Below, piece by piece: positions 11,738 through 24,001 of a stretch of DNA of 64,000 nt; position 1 is the stretch's first letter, and each line of letters opens with the position of its first letter. A program made the position numbers and the translations under genes. This DNA comes from Eudorina sp. 2006-703-Eu-15 (taxonomy: Eukaryota > Chlorophyta > Chlorophyceae > Chlamydomonadales > Volvocaceae), in NCBI GenBank assembly GCA_003117195.1, contig BDSI01000001.1:1567765-1631764 (forward strand). Reading direction: 5' to 3'. The notes beneath the pieces were generated by a model. The model was not told the DNA's origin and ran no database searches. It was given only the letters and a program-made list of their open reading frames with translations.

Positions 11738-13578
11738 ATGTCGACGGAGGAGACTTCTACTTCCCGAAAACTTGCAGAAGAAGTTCTTGCGCCACCATGG
11801 GGCTCTATTGGTCGCTCATTCACCCTAGGTGTAGTGTCAAGTTTTGCCAGGCTAATATTGACTGTCCTCAACAAGACCGAAATAATCAATCAGGATGCCC
11901 TCGTTAACGCTATCGAGAACCGGAAAAACGGGGCGGGCGTCTTGACAGTTTGTAATCACACAAGGTAATATCCTAATCACATCCAGTAGCGCCGTGACAG
12001 TTTTGTGACGACCGTCACGACTGTCGCCGCAGTATGTTCGATGACCCCGGCGTCCTCAGCATCATCATGCCCTGGACCTGGCTGTGGATGGACCCCATAC
12101 AGCACCACGTGCGATGGTCGCTGTGCGCGAAGGAAGTCTGTTTCAAGAATGAGTTGTTTCGGTACGTTGACAGGGGCCTGCGCCTGGCGGTTCCTGCGGC
12201 TCTGCACCCGGCTTAGGGCCACATGCAACATCATCAGGATGCTGATGAGCGAGCCCGGGCTACTGGAGGCTATATCCCATGGGAACCACGCGAAGAAGTC
12301 TCATCGGCTTCCGGGATCCGCCTCGCTCTCCCAGCCCACCCGCGGCGCCGGACGTGCAACCTGACGCCCGGTCGCAACAATGTCTCTCAGCCGCGCAAGA
12401 ACGCCGCTGCCGCATTGATCCTGAATTTATATTTTTGTGTCATACACCATCGCACTGTTGTTGGCCCGCTCACAGGCAGTTTTTCTTGTCGGGGAAAACG
12501 TTGCCGGTGGAGCGGGGGAAAGGTACGTGTCGTACAAATGGGACGAGCAGTGTCAGACGTGATTCGGCGTTCTGCACTTTACCTGTAGCCAGCGAACACC
12601 CCTATCCCACTCTTTGCCGAACCGTTGCCCTTTGCCGCTCCTCACCTTTACAGAACTTTGTACGACAAGACGACATCCTTCTCTCCTCCGCAAGTTACCC
12701 CGCCCGCCCGTCCCTGTGCGCTCCTCCCCCGCTGCTTCCGCCCCACTGCTTCCGCCCTTCCCGCAGGAGGCGTGCACCAGCCCATCGTGTCCGTTGCTGC
12801 CATGGCGCTGGCGTCCGGTCAGTGGGTGCATGTCTTCCCGGAGGGCCGCATCAACTACAACGGCCGGCTGGGGCCGCTGCGCTGGGGCTGCGGCAAGCTG
12901 GTGTGCGAGGCGCGGCAGCTGGCGGGGGGCCGCGACCCGGTCGTGCTGCCCTTCTACCACTCGGGCATGGGCCACGTGCTGCCGCTGGGCGGCCGGGGCT
13001 TCTCCGCGGGGCACCGGGTGGAGGTGCGCATCGGTGAGTGCGGGGCGGGAGGGACATCCGGGGAGGGGAGGGGTTTAGGATTTAGGGACGGGCGGGGAGG
13101 GGAGGGAAGGGGTGGGGGGCCCTGGGGCTCGCGATTTCGCTGTCTTTATTGACAAAAAAGGGGGCCCTGGGGCTCGACCTGCAGGGCCGCAGGTTGAAGA
13201 GAAACAAGCAACGGGCGCCCGGGGTATGGGGAGAGGGGCTCCCCACATTGCTGGGCTGACGAGCTGGGCGTCCCGGCCGGCCAGCGCGAAGCGGCGCCCT
13301 CCCAGACTTCTATAACTCGGCCCCCGTCCTTGCCTGCATGCCGGCCAGCCAGCTCTTCACAGACCCCGCCCTGGGACCCACCATCGCGCGCAGGCGAGCC
13401 CCTCAAACTGGACGACGTGACGTGTCGCTGCGACTCGCCGGACGTCGCGGAGCAGCAGGAGGCCTGGCGGCTCATCACGGAGCGCGTCAAGGCGGCCCTG
13501 CAGGACCTGGAGCGGCAGTGTCCGTCCAACCCTGACCAGACCGCCAACGCGCCCACCAAGGGGCCCCCGCCCTCGTAG
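11738..13578 (+). CDS. TAZ: Tafazzin-like phospholipid-lysophospholipid transacylase (284 aa)
   Basis: Tafazzin remodels the acyl chains of mitochondrial cardiolipin. Exons 11738-11964, 12033-12161, 12476-12522, 12767-13033 and 13394-13578 join in frame to a TAG stop. The acyltransferase HX4D motif reads NHTSMFDDP and is split by intron 1 inside the Ser codon. Further family blocks are MPWTWLWMDPIQHHVRW, FFLSGKTLPVERG, WVHVFPEGRINYNG (glycerolipid-binding FPEG) and LRWGCGKLVCEA. Length agrees with tafazzins (about 260-300). The start at 11738 has A at -3 and opens a hydrophilic N-terminus followed by a hydrophobic segment (FTLGVVSSFARLILTVL) expected for membrane association. Exon 3 uses AG at 12474-12475; the next AG at 12478-12479 would break the frame. 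Confidence 0.94.
13115..13176 (+). repeat. 17-bp direct repeats around an AT-rich core in tafazzin intron 4
   Basis: GGGGGCCCTGGGGCTCG occurs at 13115-13131 and again at 13160-13176, flanking a core with TTTCGCTGTCTTTATTGACA. A near copy of the core is in an intron of the potassium channel gene near 55485. This may be a small mobile element or its footprint. Confidence 0.5.
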
Positions 13579-14546
13579 CAGCGCGAGCGCGCGGCGTTGC
13601 GAATGGGGGCCATCGATTCGGGCTGCTCCTCCGCCTGCTCCGGGTACTTGCTTCTGCGCCCAGGACCTTGAAGCCAGCCCTGTGTGCGTTTAATCGTCAG
13701 GCATGGGCCACTTGTCGCGTGGCCATCGGCCTTGTCTGGGTCGGTGCAGTGTAGGTGTCGGGATGGACATGGACATGGACACGGGGAATGTGCACGTGGG
13801 GGGAGGATTGGTGTTGGCCGTGCTGGGGAAGTGGGCTGCGCTGCGTCTGTGTTGATTTAGGTCTAAGACGGCCAGGCATGGTACTGAAAGGATGCCAGGC
13901 GGCGGCACTGCTGGGGGATCGTGCGTTTGGGGGCGGCACTGGGGGAGGGGGGCAGTGCGCGAGGGGCGTTCGTGGCCGTGTCACAAAAGCGATCTCGGGA
14001 TGGGTGAGGGTGCTGGGGGCAGTGGACAGTGGACCTCAGCGGCAGGGACGGTTAGGGCAGATCCAGGGAGGGGGGCCACTGCCGGTGTCGGTGCTGTTGG
14101 GATGCCCGACGAAAGGAAATGAAGCACCAGGTATGGTACTACGCCTAGACGTGTGCCGTGCACGGGACGTGGTTACTCCGAAAAGATGAAGGCAGGAGTG
14201 GGTTGAGCGGCACAGGCTCGGACGGCGCGAAGGCGCAGCAGTTGTCGTCCAGAGGTGAGGTGAGGCGGTCCTGGGGGCCGCTGCCGCTGGAAGCTGGCGG
14301 CTGTGATGAGGGGCCCGGGCACCCTACATTCTGAGGCAGCGCCTCTCGGGACCGTTAGGTGCCGTACGCACCGTACTTTCCCGTGATCCGAGGTGCCCCG
14401 AGTGGCCGGTTCGTTCATAGGTGCCTTTGGTTCTACTTGTGGTGTTTCTGGTGGTTAGTGTGCGGGCACGCGTGGACGCATGGAAACCCAGCCGAGTCGG
14501 TGTGAGCGGTCGGGACTCGGGTTTAGGTGGTTTTAGGTGGTTCGGA

Positions 14547-14676
14547 AGGTCGAATGGACAGGGGTAAGTGGGTAGGTCGAATGGACAGGGGTAGGCGGGT
14601 AGGTCGAATGGACAGGGGTAGGTGGGTAGGTCGAATGGACAGGGGTAGGTGGGTAGGTCGAATGGACAGGGAGATC
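14547..14676 (+). repeat. 27-bp minisatellite, about 4.7 copies
   Basis: The unit starts AGGTCGAATGGACAGGGGTA and ends with a GGTGGGT-type tail. Copies are at 14547, 14574, 14601, 14628 and a partial one at 14655, with one or two changes each. The unit length is a multiple of three, so it reads open as a repeated peptide, but nothing else supports coding. Confidence 0.85.
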
Positions 14677-16136
14677 AGAATGGGCGGGCGGTGCCCGCGG
14701 GCCCGCCTCCTCGCAAGGTTCCGTGTGTGTGGGGGGCGGGGTGCGAGGGTGCGTGCGTGGTTGGCCGCCGCCGTGCCCGGCTTGGTCTGTTGGTTGCTTG
14801 GTTTGGTTTGTTTGGCTCACGGGGGCTGGCCCCGAGAGGCGCTGGCCGGGTCGGGTAGAGCCTCCCAGGCCCTCATCTGCCCTCAGGTCTCCCCCTTCGG
14901 TATCAGCCTCGTGTGCGAGTGGAGGTTCTCGCCGTGCGCCCCCCGGGTACTAGCTGCTCCGGTGCAAGGTTCCTGCCCCCATTAAAGACGGTAGTACGAC
15001 AGTCAAGAACCGTCTGGAGGACAGAATTGTCGTCGTTTCATTTACGCAACCATGCCGTACAAGCTATACGCGCACGGTGCGGTGGATGAGCCCCTCGGGG
15101 CCACCTACGACATGTCGCCGGCCCTCGGCCAACGGAAACTGACTGTCGCCGTCCATGTTCAACCCCCTTGGTGGGGAAGTTGCGGCCGACAGACTACCGT
15201 ACAACAAAGAAGGGAACACATTGACCACTTTGCTTTCTCCAGTCGAAATCCGCTCGACATCCAGTCAAGGCCCTCAAGTACGCCACACCCGGCAGCTCCT
15301 TCCCAACGGTGGAGCCGGGGCGTCGTTAATCCCGCATGTTTGGCCCTCTTCCCCACGATCGCACAGCTCTGTTCCCGCGCGCCCTCTCCGTAGCCCCAGC
15401 GCGCTTCGAATCATACCCCGGCGGTGACAGCAGAATGTGCGGCATCCTCCATCCCCCGACCCAGTGCCAAACACAGTACCCACATAACGGCAATGCTGAT
15501 GACGGCACTTCATTCGTTTCGACGCTTTCCCGTCGCGTTTTGCAGCGCCTGCGCCCGCGCCCTTGGCGGCAGCAGCTGCAGCGTCGGCAGCATCAGCAGG
15601 CAGCAGGTAAGCAGCGCCGCCGGGCGCTCTGTCTGGATGGGGAGTCGTGCAGCAGCGCGAGCGCCTCAAAGCGGCTCACCGGCCCTTTCCCCCTTCCCAG
15701 CTGCTCCCCCGACAAGCAACATAGCGCACGCACCTAGGCCCATGCCCCACATACCTCCCATATACCCCCCATGGTCCACCCATGATCCACCCACTGGCTT
15801 CTGGTCTCGCGGCTCAGTTCCCCCATAACACGTACCGCATGGTGCAGAGGACAAGAAGTTCAGCTTGCGGAATGGCGCCGACCCCGCCCTCCTCCCCATG
15901 GTGGTGGGAGCCGAGCGCCACGCGGCACTTCGCCACCCAGCACACCCACCTACCCACACAGCACACACATAAACCCCAATGAGAGCCGTCTCCATCCCGG
16001 GCGAAACGAGACAACAGCCCCGACGTCATATGTCCTTGATGCCCCCGTCCCAACAGACGGGTCGGGTCGGGTCGGGGTGGCATGGGGTGCCTCGCCTGGG
16101 CCCCCACACATGCCCCGCAGATCCACCGTTTCGGTG

Positions 16137-16160
16137 TCCGTCCGTCCGTCCGTCCGTCCG
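16137..16160 (+). repeat. CCGT tetranucleotide microsatellite
   Basis: Six near-perfect CCGT units occur in intergenic sequence. Confidence 0.7.
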
Positions 16161-16665
16161 CCTGGGGAGAAGACATCGCCTAGGCATGGCCTGGGACTTT
16201 GCCTCTGGGACATTTGCTTGGACACATGACTTAAGTGCCGGCGTTGGCCGACCCGGCCGACCGCCCCGCTGCCCAGTTCTTAACTCTCGACGCAAGAACA
16301 ACAGCACTGGCTATGTGCCTATGTCGGTCATGTTTGCGTCAGTCAGAAAGGACATCCGGTACGGTACCCGCGCGGCTCGCGAGCCCAGCCAGTATGAAAG
16401 GGGCATGAGAGCTGCAGCAGCACGGACCCCTCGTCCCTGCCGTCCACCCTCGACCCTCGCGCGCCGTCAAAAGCCCACATCCCACCCTGGCTCCGGGCGA
16501 TGGCTTGGCTTGAGGCGTTGAGGAGAGGCAACATCCTAATTCCTGCCCAGCGCCATGACAGAGCAAAACGCCAGCAGTAGCAATGGCGCAGACTGGCAGT
16601 AGCAGACTGGCAGAAGCAAATTTGGCAGCAGCAGATTTGGGCAGTAGCACTGCAGCAGAGCAGCC

Positions 16666-19600
16666 TCACGCCCCGGCGCTGTGCCCGAGAGACATCGGGC
16701 CCGTCTCCATATCCAGCCCCGGGGTGTCAGCCCGCCAAGGCGACATGGGCCGCAGCGCCCCAAGGTCGTGCCCCTGCACCGCCGCCGCCACCGCCGCTGC
16801 GCCCGCGGCGGCCGCCGCCGCCATCGCCCCCGGGCCCATCAACAGGTGCGACGGCAGCCCCGTCGCCGTGGATGCCGCCGCAACCGGCGTCCGCGGCGCC
16901 CGAGGCGGCGCTATCCCCGCCGCGGCCGCCAAGCCGCTGCCAGGTGGCGACCCGCCTCCTCCTCCTCCTCCTCCTCCTCCTGCTCCGCCTCCACCCCCGC
17001 CGGCACCTCCGCCCCCGCTGCCCCCCGTCCCTTGCCGCGACGGCAACTGCCCCTTCATGATCCCCCCAGACAGGGTCTCCACCTTCACTTTGATTCCTCG
17101 GGCGGAGGCTATCCGCGCCTGGCCCGAGGTCGCTAGCCGCTCCTCCCGGGTCTGCTGCTGTGGCAGAGAAGCGAAGCTGCCCGCGTCCACCGCCGCCGCG
17201 AGGCCGCCGGCGCTGGAGGCCGTGCCGGGCGCCGTACCGGGCCCGCTGCCGCCGTTGCCGCCGCCGCTGCCGCCGACGGGCCCCGTGGGCAGCCCCTCCA
17301 TGAGACAGTTCGTGGTCCGCAATCGGGCGTCCGCGGTGGCTACTCGGTTCTGGAGCCGGGCGTTCAAATGGGCACCCAGGGACGCGGCGCGGTTGCCCTG
17401 TACGGCACGGCACGGCACGGCAGAAAGGGCGGGAGAGGGCGGGCGGGTTCAAGCGCGGGCAAACAAGCCCAGAACGAGCGAGAGGGAGGGTACGCGGCGG
17501 GGGCGGGGGCGGGGGCGGGGGCGGGGGCGCGGGATGGGAGGACCAAAGGGCTGGGAACCGGCCTGAGAGGCCGCCGGCGGATGGGTTAAAAGAGTGCGCG
17601 CGTGCCGTTCTCATCCCGCTGCGTCAGCTTGCGATGGGGGTCGGGTCCCAGAGGTCGAGTCGTGCATTCACAACCTTTCCCCCGGGAGGTCTGCAGTTCT
17701 GCGCAAGGGTTTCAAATCACAGCGTGTCCGTCGGCCTCCCCGGTCGCCCTGGTCCGGAAGGTGGTCCCAGCTGGGGCCCAGCCCCCAGCGCCTCATCACA
17801 TCAAACACACTGGAATAGCAGCAGCCGGTACGGCATCATTCGTGCCAACGTGATACGCGCCGCACCCAGCTTCAAGCTCCTAGTCATGCCTCCGCCACAT
17901 CAGTCACATCATGCCTTCCCTTTCCGAATACAGCGGAAGGAGCAGCACGCACACACGACACCACCCCGCCCGCCCGCCCGCCCGGCCCCCTCCTTGTGCC
18001 CCTACCTGTATGGACGGCAGCAGCGGGTCCTGCAGCGGCACCTTGTCGGGCGTGAACACCCGGTCGTCCTCGCGGAAGCCCATGGCCCTCAGGTCGCGCA
18101 CGGAGCGCACCCGCGAGTCGCAGCACAGGCAGGAGGGCGCGCCCACGGCGCCCGACGCGGGGTCGGTGCCCAGCGGCGCCTTGGTGCCGAACGCGATGGG
18201 GCTCCAGTCCCGCAGCCGGTCCTCCACGTCCGCCAGGATGGCCCGGACCTGCAACTTGAACTCGTTGAACTTGAGCAGGTCGAGCTTCTCCCCCAGCGCC
18301 GCCGACACCTTGTCGCTGATGGCGCGCAGGCCCTTGAGCAGCGCGCCCTCTAGCCCCTCCAGCCGCCCCACCAGCCGGCCGTCCAGGCCCGCCAGCTCCT
18401 CGCGGTCCACCTTGGCGCCGATGCCCGCCAACAGCTCCGCCTTGAGGCGCTCCAGGTGGAGGTCCAGCTCGTGGGCGTGCTCCGTGAGCAGCGCCTCGAG
18501 GTCCGAGGTGAGCACCACCTCGCCCTTGTTGGGGGTGGAGTCGGCCAGGGCCTCCAGTCGGGCCTCCAGACCCGCGATGGCCTGTGCAGGGGGGGGGAAG
18601 GGAGGGGAGGGGAGGTGGGAAGGGAGGTGGGGTTGGCCGGTTGGGTTAGGGTGGAGTTGGGTAACAGATGGAGGTGGGGTTGGGTTGGATGGGGTTGGAG
18701 TGATTCACGTGTTTTTTGTGTGTCCCGGCACTCGGGCGCTGGCACCGCCGCTGCGTGCACCGCCGCCGCTGACGCCGCCGCCGCTAGTTCACGGTGACCT
18801 TCCCCTCCTCCCTCCCTCCCTGACCCTCCTCCCTCTCTCCCTGCCTCCCTCCCTCCCTGATTCACCTTCCTCCCTCCCTGATTCACCTTCCTCCCTGCCT
18901 CCCATACTCACCTTTAGCAGGGTGTCCCCCCTCCGGTCCGCGTGCTCAATGGCCCGGGCCACCCCCAGCTCCACGTCCGCTTGCTTGATGGCGGTGGCGG
19001 TGTCCTGCTTGGTGTTGGCCAGGGACTCGAGCCGCTCCGTGGCGGCCGCCAGGGCGTTGTGGAGCGGGTTGATGGCGGCAGCGACCTGAAAGGGGGGAAG
19101 GGGGGTGGATACGTAAGGGGAGGGGAGCGTGGGCGGTGGTAGGGAGGAGACGGCGAGAGGAGGAGCACGAGGACGAGGGGGGCAAGAAGAAGAAAACGAT
19201 GGGGAGAGGAACGACGCGAGGGAGAGCTGCCGCTCAAGGTGCCGCACAGGGGCCTGTCCCTGACGGCCTGCCAGGACGGCATCCTACTTAACCCCACAAC
19301 CCCCGAATCTCTGGGTATGTCTGGGCTGTTTTTTGTAACCCCCGAATCTCCCCTTCGTCCACTCCCGTACATCCCGCCGGACAACCCCAGCCCAGCCGAC
19401 CTGCGTGTTGAAGCTCTCCAGCTTGCCCTCCAGCGCGCTGACGTGGCGCTTCACGTCATCCACCCGTTGGAGCACCTCATTGGTGGCCTCCTTGGCCTCA
19501 TCCACCTCCTGAGTGGGGGGAAAGGGGGGGGATGGCAGGAGGAGGAGGAGGAGGCGAGGTCAGGTGTGGGGGAGAAGTGAGGGGCAGAGCGGAGAGGAGG

Positions 19601-20107
19601 AGGAGGGGCCCAAAGGGCTCAGGTTGGGCGGCAGGAAGGGGGACGAGGCCCCCCCACACAGCGCGGCGCCGTCTCACCAACCACATTGCGACCGCTGTCG
19701 GCCTCCCAACAGCCCTCCCCGACAGCCCTCCCCACGGCCTTCCGCGGGACCCACCTGCAGCGCCGCCACGTGGGATGTCTCCGCCAGTGTGAGCCGCTGC
19801 GCCAGCGACCCCTCCACGTGCCGCAGCTGGTCCCAGATCTGACCCACACTGGACTCGTACTTGTTGGCCAGCTCGCGGCGCTCGTCCGAGGCTGCGAGGC
19901 GGGAGATCCAGATCCAGATCCAGATCCAGGGCCAAGCGGGGAGAGGGAAAGGGAGAGGTGCGGGGGCGACGCTGTCACTCCAGGGGTGCGGGCGCGCTTG
20001 TGGTGCGGTGAAGCGATAAGGGTAAACTGCCACAGCAACTGCGCCGCGACCAGCACCGCCACCAGAGGCGGAGGCAGTAGCAGCAGCAGGGGTGGCCGTA
20101 GCAGCAG

Positions 20108-20142
<35 letters not shown>

Positions 20143-22518
20143 AGCCAACACCCGGGGCCCTACGACTACCGGACGCGCCCACATGGACACGCCGCCCGGA
20201 CGCAACCGCCCAACCGCCCAACCACCCAACCACCTGCTACGTCCCCCCGAATGCATTCCCCCCCTGCCCACCCTTCATGGCCGACATCTCCAGCACGTGC
20301 ATCCGCTCCTGCAGGTCCTTGACGTACACCACAGACTCGGTGGTGGCAGTCGCCTGGCGCTCGGCCAGGTTGTTGGCGGACGCGGCGGCGCCCTGGGGAG
20401 GTGGGGCCGGGGGGGCCGGGGGGACACGGGAAGCGAGAAAAGGGAAGCGGGGTTTGAAAGGAGATTGGCGCACGGAAGGGGTTTCCACCGCGGACCGGAG
20501 GGGATACAGACAGACCTCCTTTTCCTTCCCCAAGGGGCTCAGCGGATTGGACCTCTCACTGATTCCGAACCGGAAGCCCAAGCACACACCAATACACCAA
20601 CATCCAAAACACACACGCCGGTCTGAGGCCCGTCACGCTGGAGTGCCCCCAATCCCCACCTAGTAACTTTCCGTCGACCCCCCATCCCCCATCCCCACAC
20701 CGCGGCCCTCTACCTTTCACCCAGCCCCCTTCACCCCCACGCAGACACCCGCCTTCACTCATCATAACCCCGGAAGCCCAACCCCCCGCCCCCGCGAGCC
20801 GCCCCCACCTGCGCCTCCGCCACGCCCCCCTGCATATTGACCACGTCCTGTCTCAGCCGCTCCACCGCCGCCCGCAGCTGCTCGTCATCCTCCTGGGTGT
20901 GCCACAGCGCCTCCGACTTGCGCTCCATGTTGGCCAGCCGCTCCCTGGAGGGGAGGCGGGTGGGTGGGTGGATGGGTGGGGCCGTTGGTGGGTGGATGGG
21001 TGGTTCAATGGGCAGGTAGGGGCTGTCAGTCCAAACCGGCTACCATCGATCCCCACCCACCCTTTCCCACACTGAACCGACCCCACCCGACGCGACCCAA
21101 CCAAATCTGGTTGAACAAGGTACGAACGTACGGCACTCCCCGGCCGCTACCCAGCTTTACCCGCCCTCCACATGAGAAGCAACCCCCAAACTCGGATCCC
21201 AGCCTTACGACAATTCCAGTCCCTTATCAGCTCGTTTCCCTTATCCCTTGGGTCTCACCCTCCTTCAACTCCTGCTCCGTCCGAGCCCCACCGCCGGTGG
21301 CCCCTCCCCTGCCCTCCTCTCCTCCTCCCTTCCTGGCCCCGCCCGCGCCCCTCTCCTCCCCTGCCCTCCTCACTGTCGCTGCCCTCCTCATTGCCTTCTC
21401 CCCCCCGCCGCCTCCCTCTCCTCCCCCTCCTCTTACCTGAGCGCCATCACCTCCTGAACCAGCCAGCTGCCCTCCATCCCCACCGGAGGGCCCCCGGGGC
21501 CCAGAAGGCCGTCCGGGGGCAGACCCGAGCCGGAGAACCCGCCGCCGCCCGGGCCCCCGTCCGCGCCGCCGCCTGATGCCCCCGCAGCCGCCCGCTGCCG
21601 TATCGACATCATGCCGCTCAGCGAAGACACTCCGAAGCGACCCGAGGGACCGACGGCCGAGTCGCGGGGGCCCCCGCCGCTGCGACCCTCCGCATCCCGT
21701 CCGTTCGTGGACTGCAGGAGGTGGGAGTTTACAAAAAGAAAGGAGGTGGGGGTGATGGGACATAGGGAATTGGGGGAAGCGGTGTGTAGCAAATTGGGGA
21801 GAGCGGGGTGGGGGGAATTGGGGAGAGGGGGTGTAGGCATTTGGGGTGGACGGGGAGGGAGACGAAGGGGGCGATGGAAGAGGTGGGTGGGCCAGTGCCT
21901 TGGAGAGCTAGCTCGAGGGCAGGCTGTGGCGGGGGCCTACCTGGCTCCAAAACAGACCCGCGGTTCGGGACGTGTCCGCGAGCTCCTGCAAGCCCTGCTC
22001 CAATGCCTCGAGGCGCTTACCGACCTGGAGGACGCGGGGCGGGCCGGGGAAGGCGGCTAGTATTCATCAGGTGGGGACGCAGGCAAAACACAGATGTAGG
22101 GTTGCGCGTGTGACGGGACAAACGAGGTTTGATGCCCGGTTAGAAGTTGTGAGAGTGGGTGCGGCGGAAAATCCAGCGCTCGGTCACGCTGGGTTGCCGG
22201 AGGCGGTTGTGGGGCGGCAGCGGATAGGAAAACCACCAAGTACCGCGACCATAAGGCACGCACCCGTAGCTCCGCAACCTCTGCTCGCAAAGCTGCATTC
22301 TCTTTCGCACATGCGTCCACCTGCAGAGGCACGTCACTGAACCAGTTCAGAAACGTTCGCGCAGCAGATGGCGACCGAACGCCTAACGACTCAACATTTG
22401 ATTAAATACACGACATTAATTGTTCTGTGGGGTGTACCTTGGCTGCAAGGGTAAGGAACGCCTTTTGCAGTGGCGATACATCGAAGTCTGTATCGCTGGT
22501 TTGCGCGTCATAGGCCAT
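16666..22518 (-). CDS. Coiled-coil protein with C-terminal DUF4795 (QRICH2-like; probably flagellar), 826 aa
   Basis: Eleven minus-strand exons join in frame: 22438-22518, 22264-22320, 21941-22024, 21437-21711, 20809-20944, 20272-20392, 19755-19891, 19401-19508, 18912-19085, 18006-18581 and 16666-17397 (2481 bp). The ATG at 22518 opens MAYDAQTSDTDFDVSPLQKAF. Heptad-rich coiled coils run through about residues 30-450, interrupted by a Gly/Ser/Pro-rich segment (about 75-165). The exon at 18006-18581 (residues 392-583) matches DUF4795: long helices ending in GAPSCLCCDSRVRS with paired Cys, as in QRICH2-type proteins needed for sperm flagella. The last exon is Gly/Ala-rich, including a run of ten Gly, and less certain; its 608-bp intron could hide another exon. 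An axonemal role is inferred from the family and from the alga being flagellate. Confidence 0.82.
17497..17530 (+). repeat. GGGGGC hexanucleotide repeat (candidate G-quadruplex)
   Basis: Consecutive GGGGGC units lie in the last intron of the DUF4795 gene. The G-run is on the plus strand, so the pre-mRNA carries the C-rich version. Confidence 0.7.
18795..18910 (+). repeat. CCCT-rich tandem tract in a DUF4795-gene intron
   Basis: CTCCCTCCCTGATTCACCTT-type units repeat next to the exon donor at 18911. Each unit contains a TCACC that mimics the true donor (TACTCACC on this strand). Confidence 0.6.
20085..20150 (+). repeat. Imperfect CAG/TAG trinucleotide repeat in a DUF4795-gene intron
   Basis: AGCAGC units mixed with AGTAGC occur in the intron between exons 6 and 7. 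A short hexanucleotide repeat (GATCCA units, 19908-19932) lies in the same intron. Confidence 0.75.
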
Positions 22519-24001
22519 GGCGGGCACAGTAAGGCGCCAAGATACGTGGTGATGTACCTAAAAGCTAGTGCTATACAATCAAGTCCCCTGTCTGCGGGAG
22601 TAAGAGGAGGTTACCGACTTAGAGCGCATTCGTCCACACGCATCTTCAATTTCAAAAAGGTAAGCCGATGAAAAGGTTCAGACGAGGTCTTACGATGGCG
22701 TCTGACAACAGAAGGCTGATGCGAAAGACTCGAAATTGTTTCCGATGTACGGACGTACTGCAATATTACATGTAACATGCATACAAACCTTTAAGCAAAA
22801 CGTATGGGCTGACTTGGGGTATAGCATGATGGAACCTCGGAAAGACGTTAGAATCGCCTCGGGTCCCTAGCCATGGGTAACCGCTGTGGCATGCTATCTG
22901 CGCGAACACTGTAGACCATTGTAGGCAACACACCTGATACGCAATGCCTAACCGTAGCCGGCCACGGTGATGCGGCTCTGTGCGGCATCTCTTCGGAGCT
23001 AGTCCACTCGCGTTCGACCGTGTAGCATACATCCCTACCAAAGCCAACTGCCTCATTATTCTATAACTTCTTACGTTTTCATTGTTCAAAATTACCGCCT
23101 TGACGCATTGCTTGAATCGCTGGTTTTAGTGCGAGCAATGTGCGACCCGACTGCCGCGCCCCTTGCGTTACACGTGTCCTTCCTTAAGGCCCTGTGGCCC
23201 TCATCTCAGCACAGTACCCAATCTCAGACAACTGAATCGGTGTATGTAGAGTTAAGGTTAAACCTATACCTTGGGTCGACCAACCATCGACACAATAGCC
23301 CTCAGCAACCCATGATCTTGACACAATTCCAGGTGCACGTGCCACGTCTACAATGCATCTGCAATCTCAAGCAACCCACACGGGTCCGAGACCTTCCAGA
23401 GGGCTGCAACGTGCAAGGCGTGCACAACTGCCCCCGAGGGGCCCCCGACCTTGCACCGGTAACTGTTAACCGTAACTGCACAACTGCATGTGTTGATGTC
23501 ACGCCAGCACTCGGGCTGACCGATCCGCGGTACGAATGGAAGGTAGCATGCACGAATGCTCCAGGGAAGAGCACCAACACCCACAGTCCCACACACGGCA
23601 CCACACTCACACCCGCAACACATCGCACTACCCTCCGGCTCCCGCTTCTTGGATTAGTTGACCACGCGGTGGAGGCGGCGGCGCCTGCCAGTCGAGGTCG
23701 CGTAGGCGTTGGCGTTGGCACTGGCGGGGCCGCCGTTGGAAACTGTTGTGACCGGGTTGCGGGGGGGGGGGGTTGACATGAGGAGGGACATGAGTGCAGC
23801 GCGGGGGAGAAGGCGAGTGGATCACAAGGTCGAGAGTTGAGTTGGTTGATGGCACCATGGGTCAAGAGGTGCGCGGGTCAGTGGGTCAGTGCGCGGGTGG
23901 GTGGGGTGGGGTGGCATCCGATTACCGCAAGACACTCCGCCAGGCAGTTGTACGACATCACAGACCACAAACTAAGAGGCGTGTCGGCAGAGACCGGCCG
24001 C
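22519..24001. other. Intergenic region upstream of the DUF4795 gene
   Basis: No supported gene. It should hold the DUF4795-gene promoter and the 3' end of the secreted-protein gene. A poly-G run lies at 23761-23771. A 222-codon plus-strand frame at 23108-23776 has no recognisable sequence and atypical composition, so it is not called. Confidence 0.45.

Larger units (their letters stand above)
13579..16665. other. Gene-poor interval between tafazzin and the DUF4795 gene (convergent)
   Basis: No supported exon was found in 3.1 kb between two 3' ends. Contents are a 27-bp minisatellite at 14547-14676, a CCGT run at 16137-16160 and assorted short repeats. Open frames here encode repeats or have no recognisable sequence. 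A short gene cannot be excluded around 15050-15670, where an open frame occurs on each strand. Confidence 0.45.

Noticed and set aside
14527..14985. 152-codon plus-strand frame over the minisatellite
   Set aside because: The frame is open because the repeat unit is a multiple of three; no splice signals, domain or start context supports a gene.
23108..23776. 222-codon plus-strand frame
   Set aside because: Composition is not like local genes, no domain is recognised, and it lies antisense to the probable 3' region of the secreted-protein gene.
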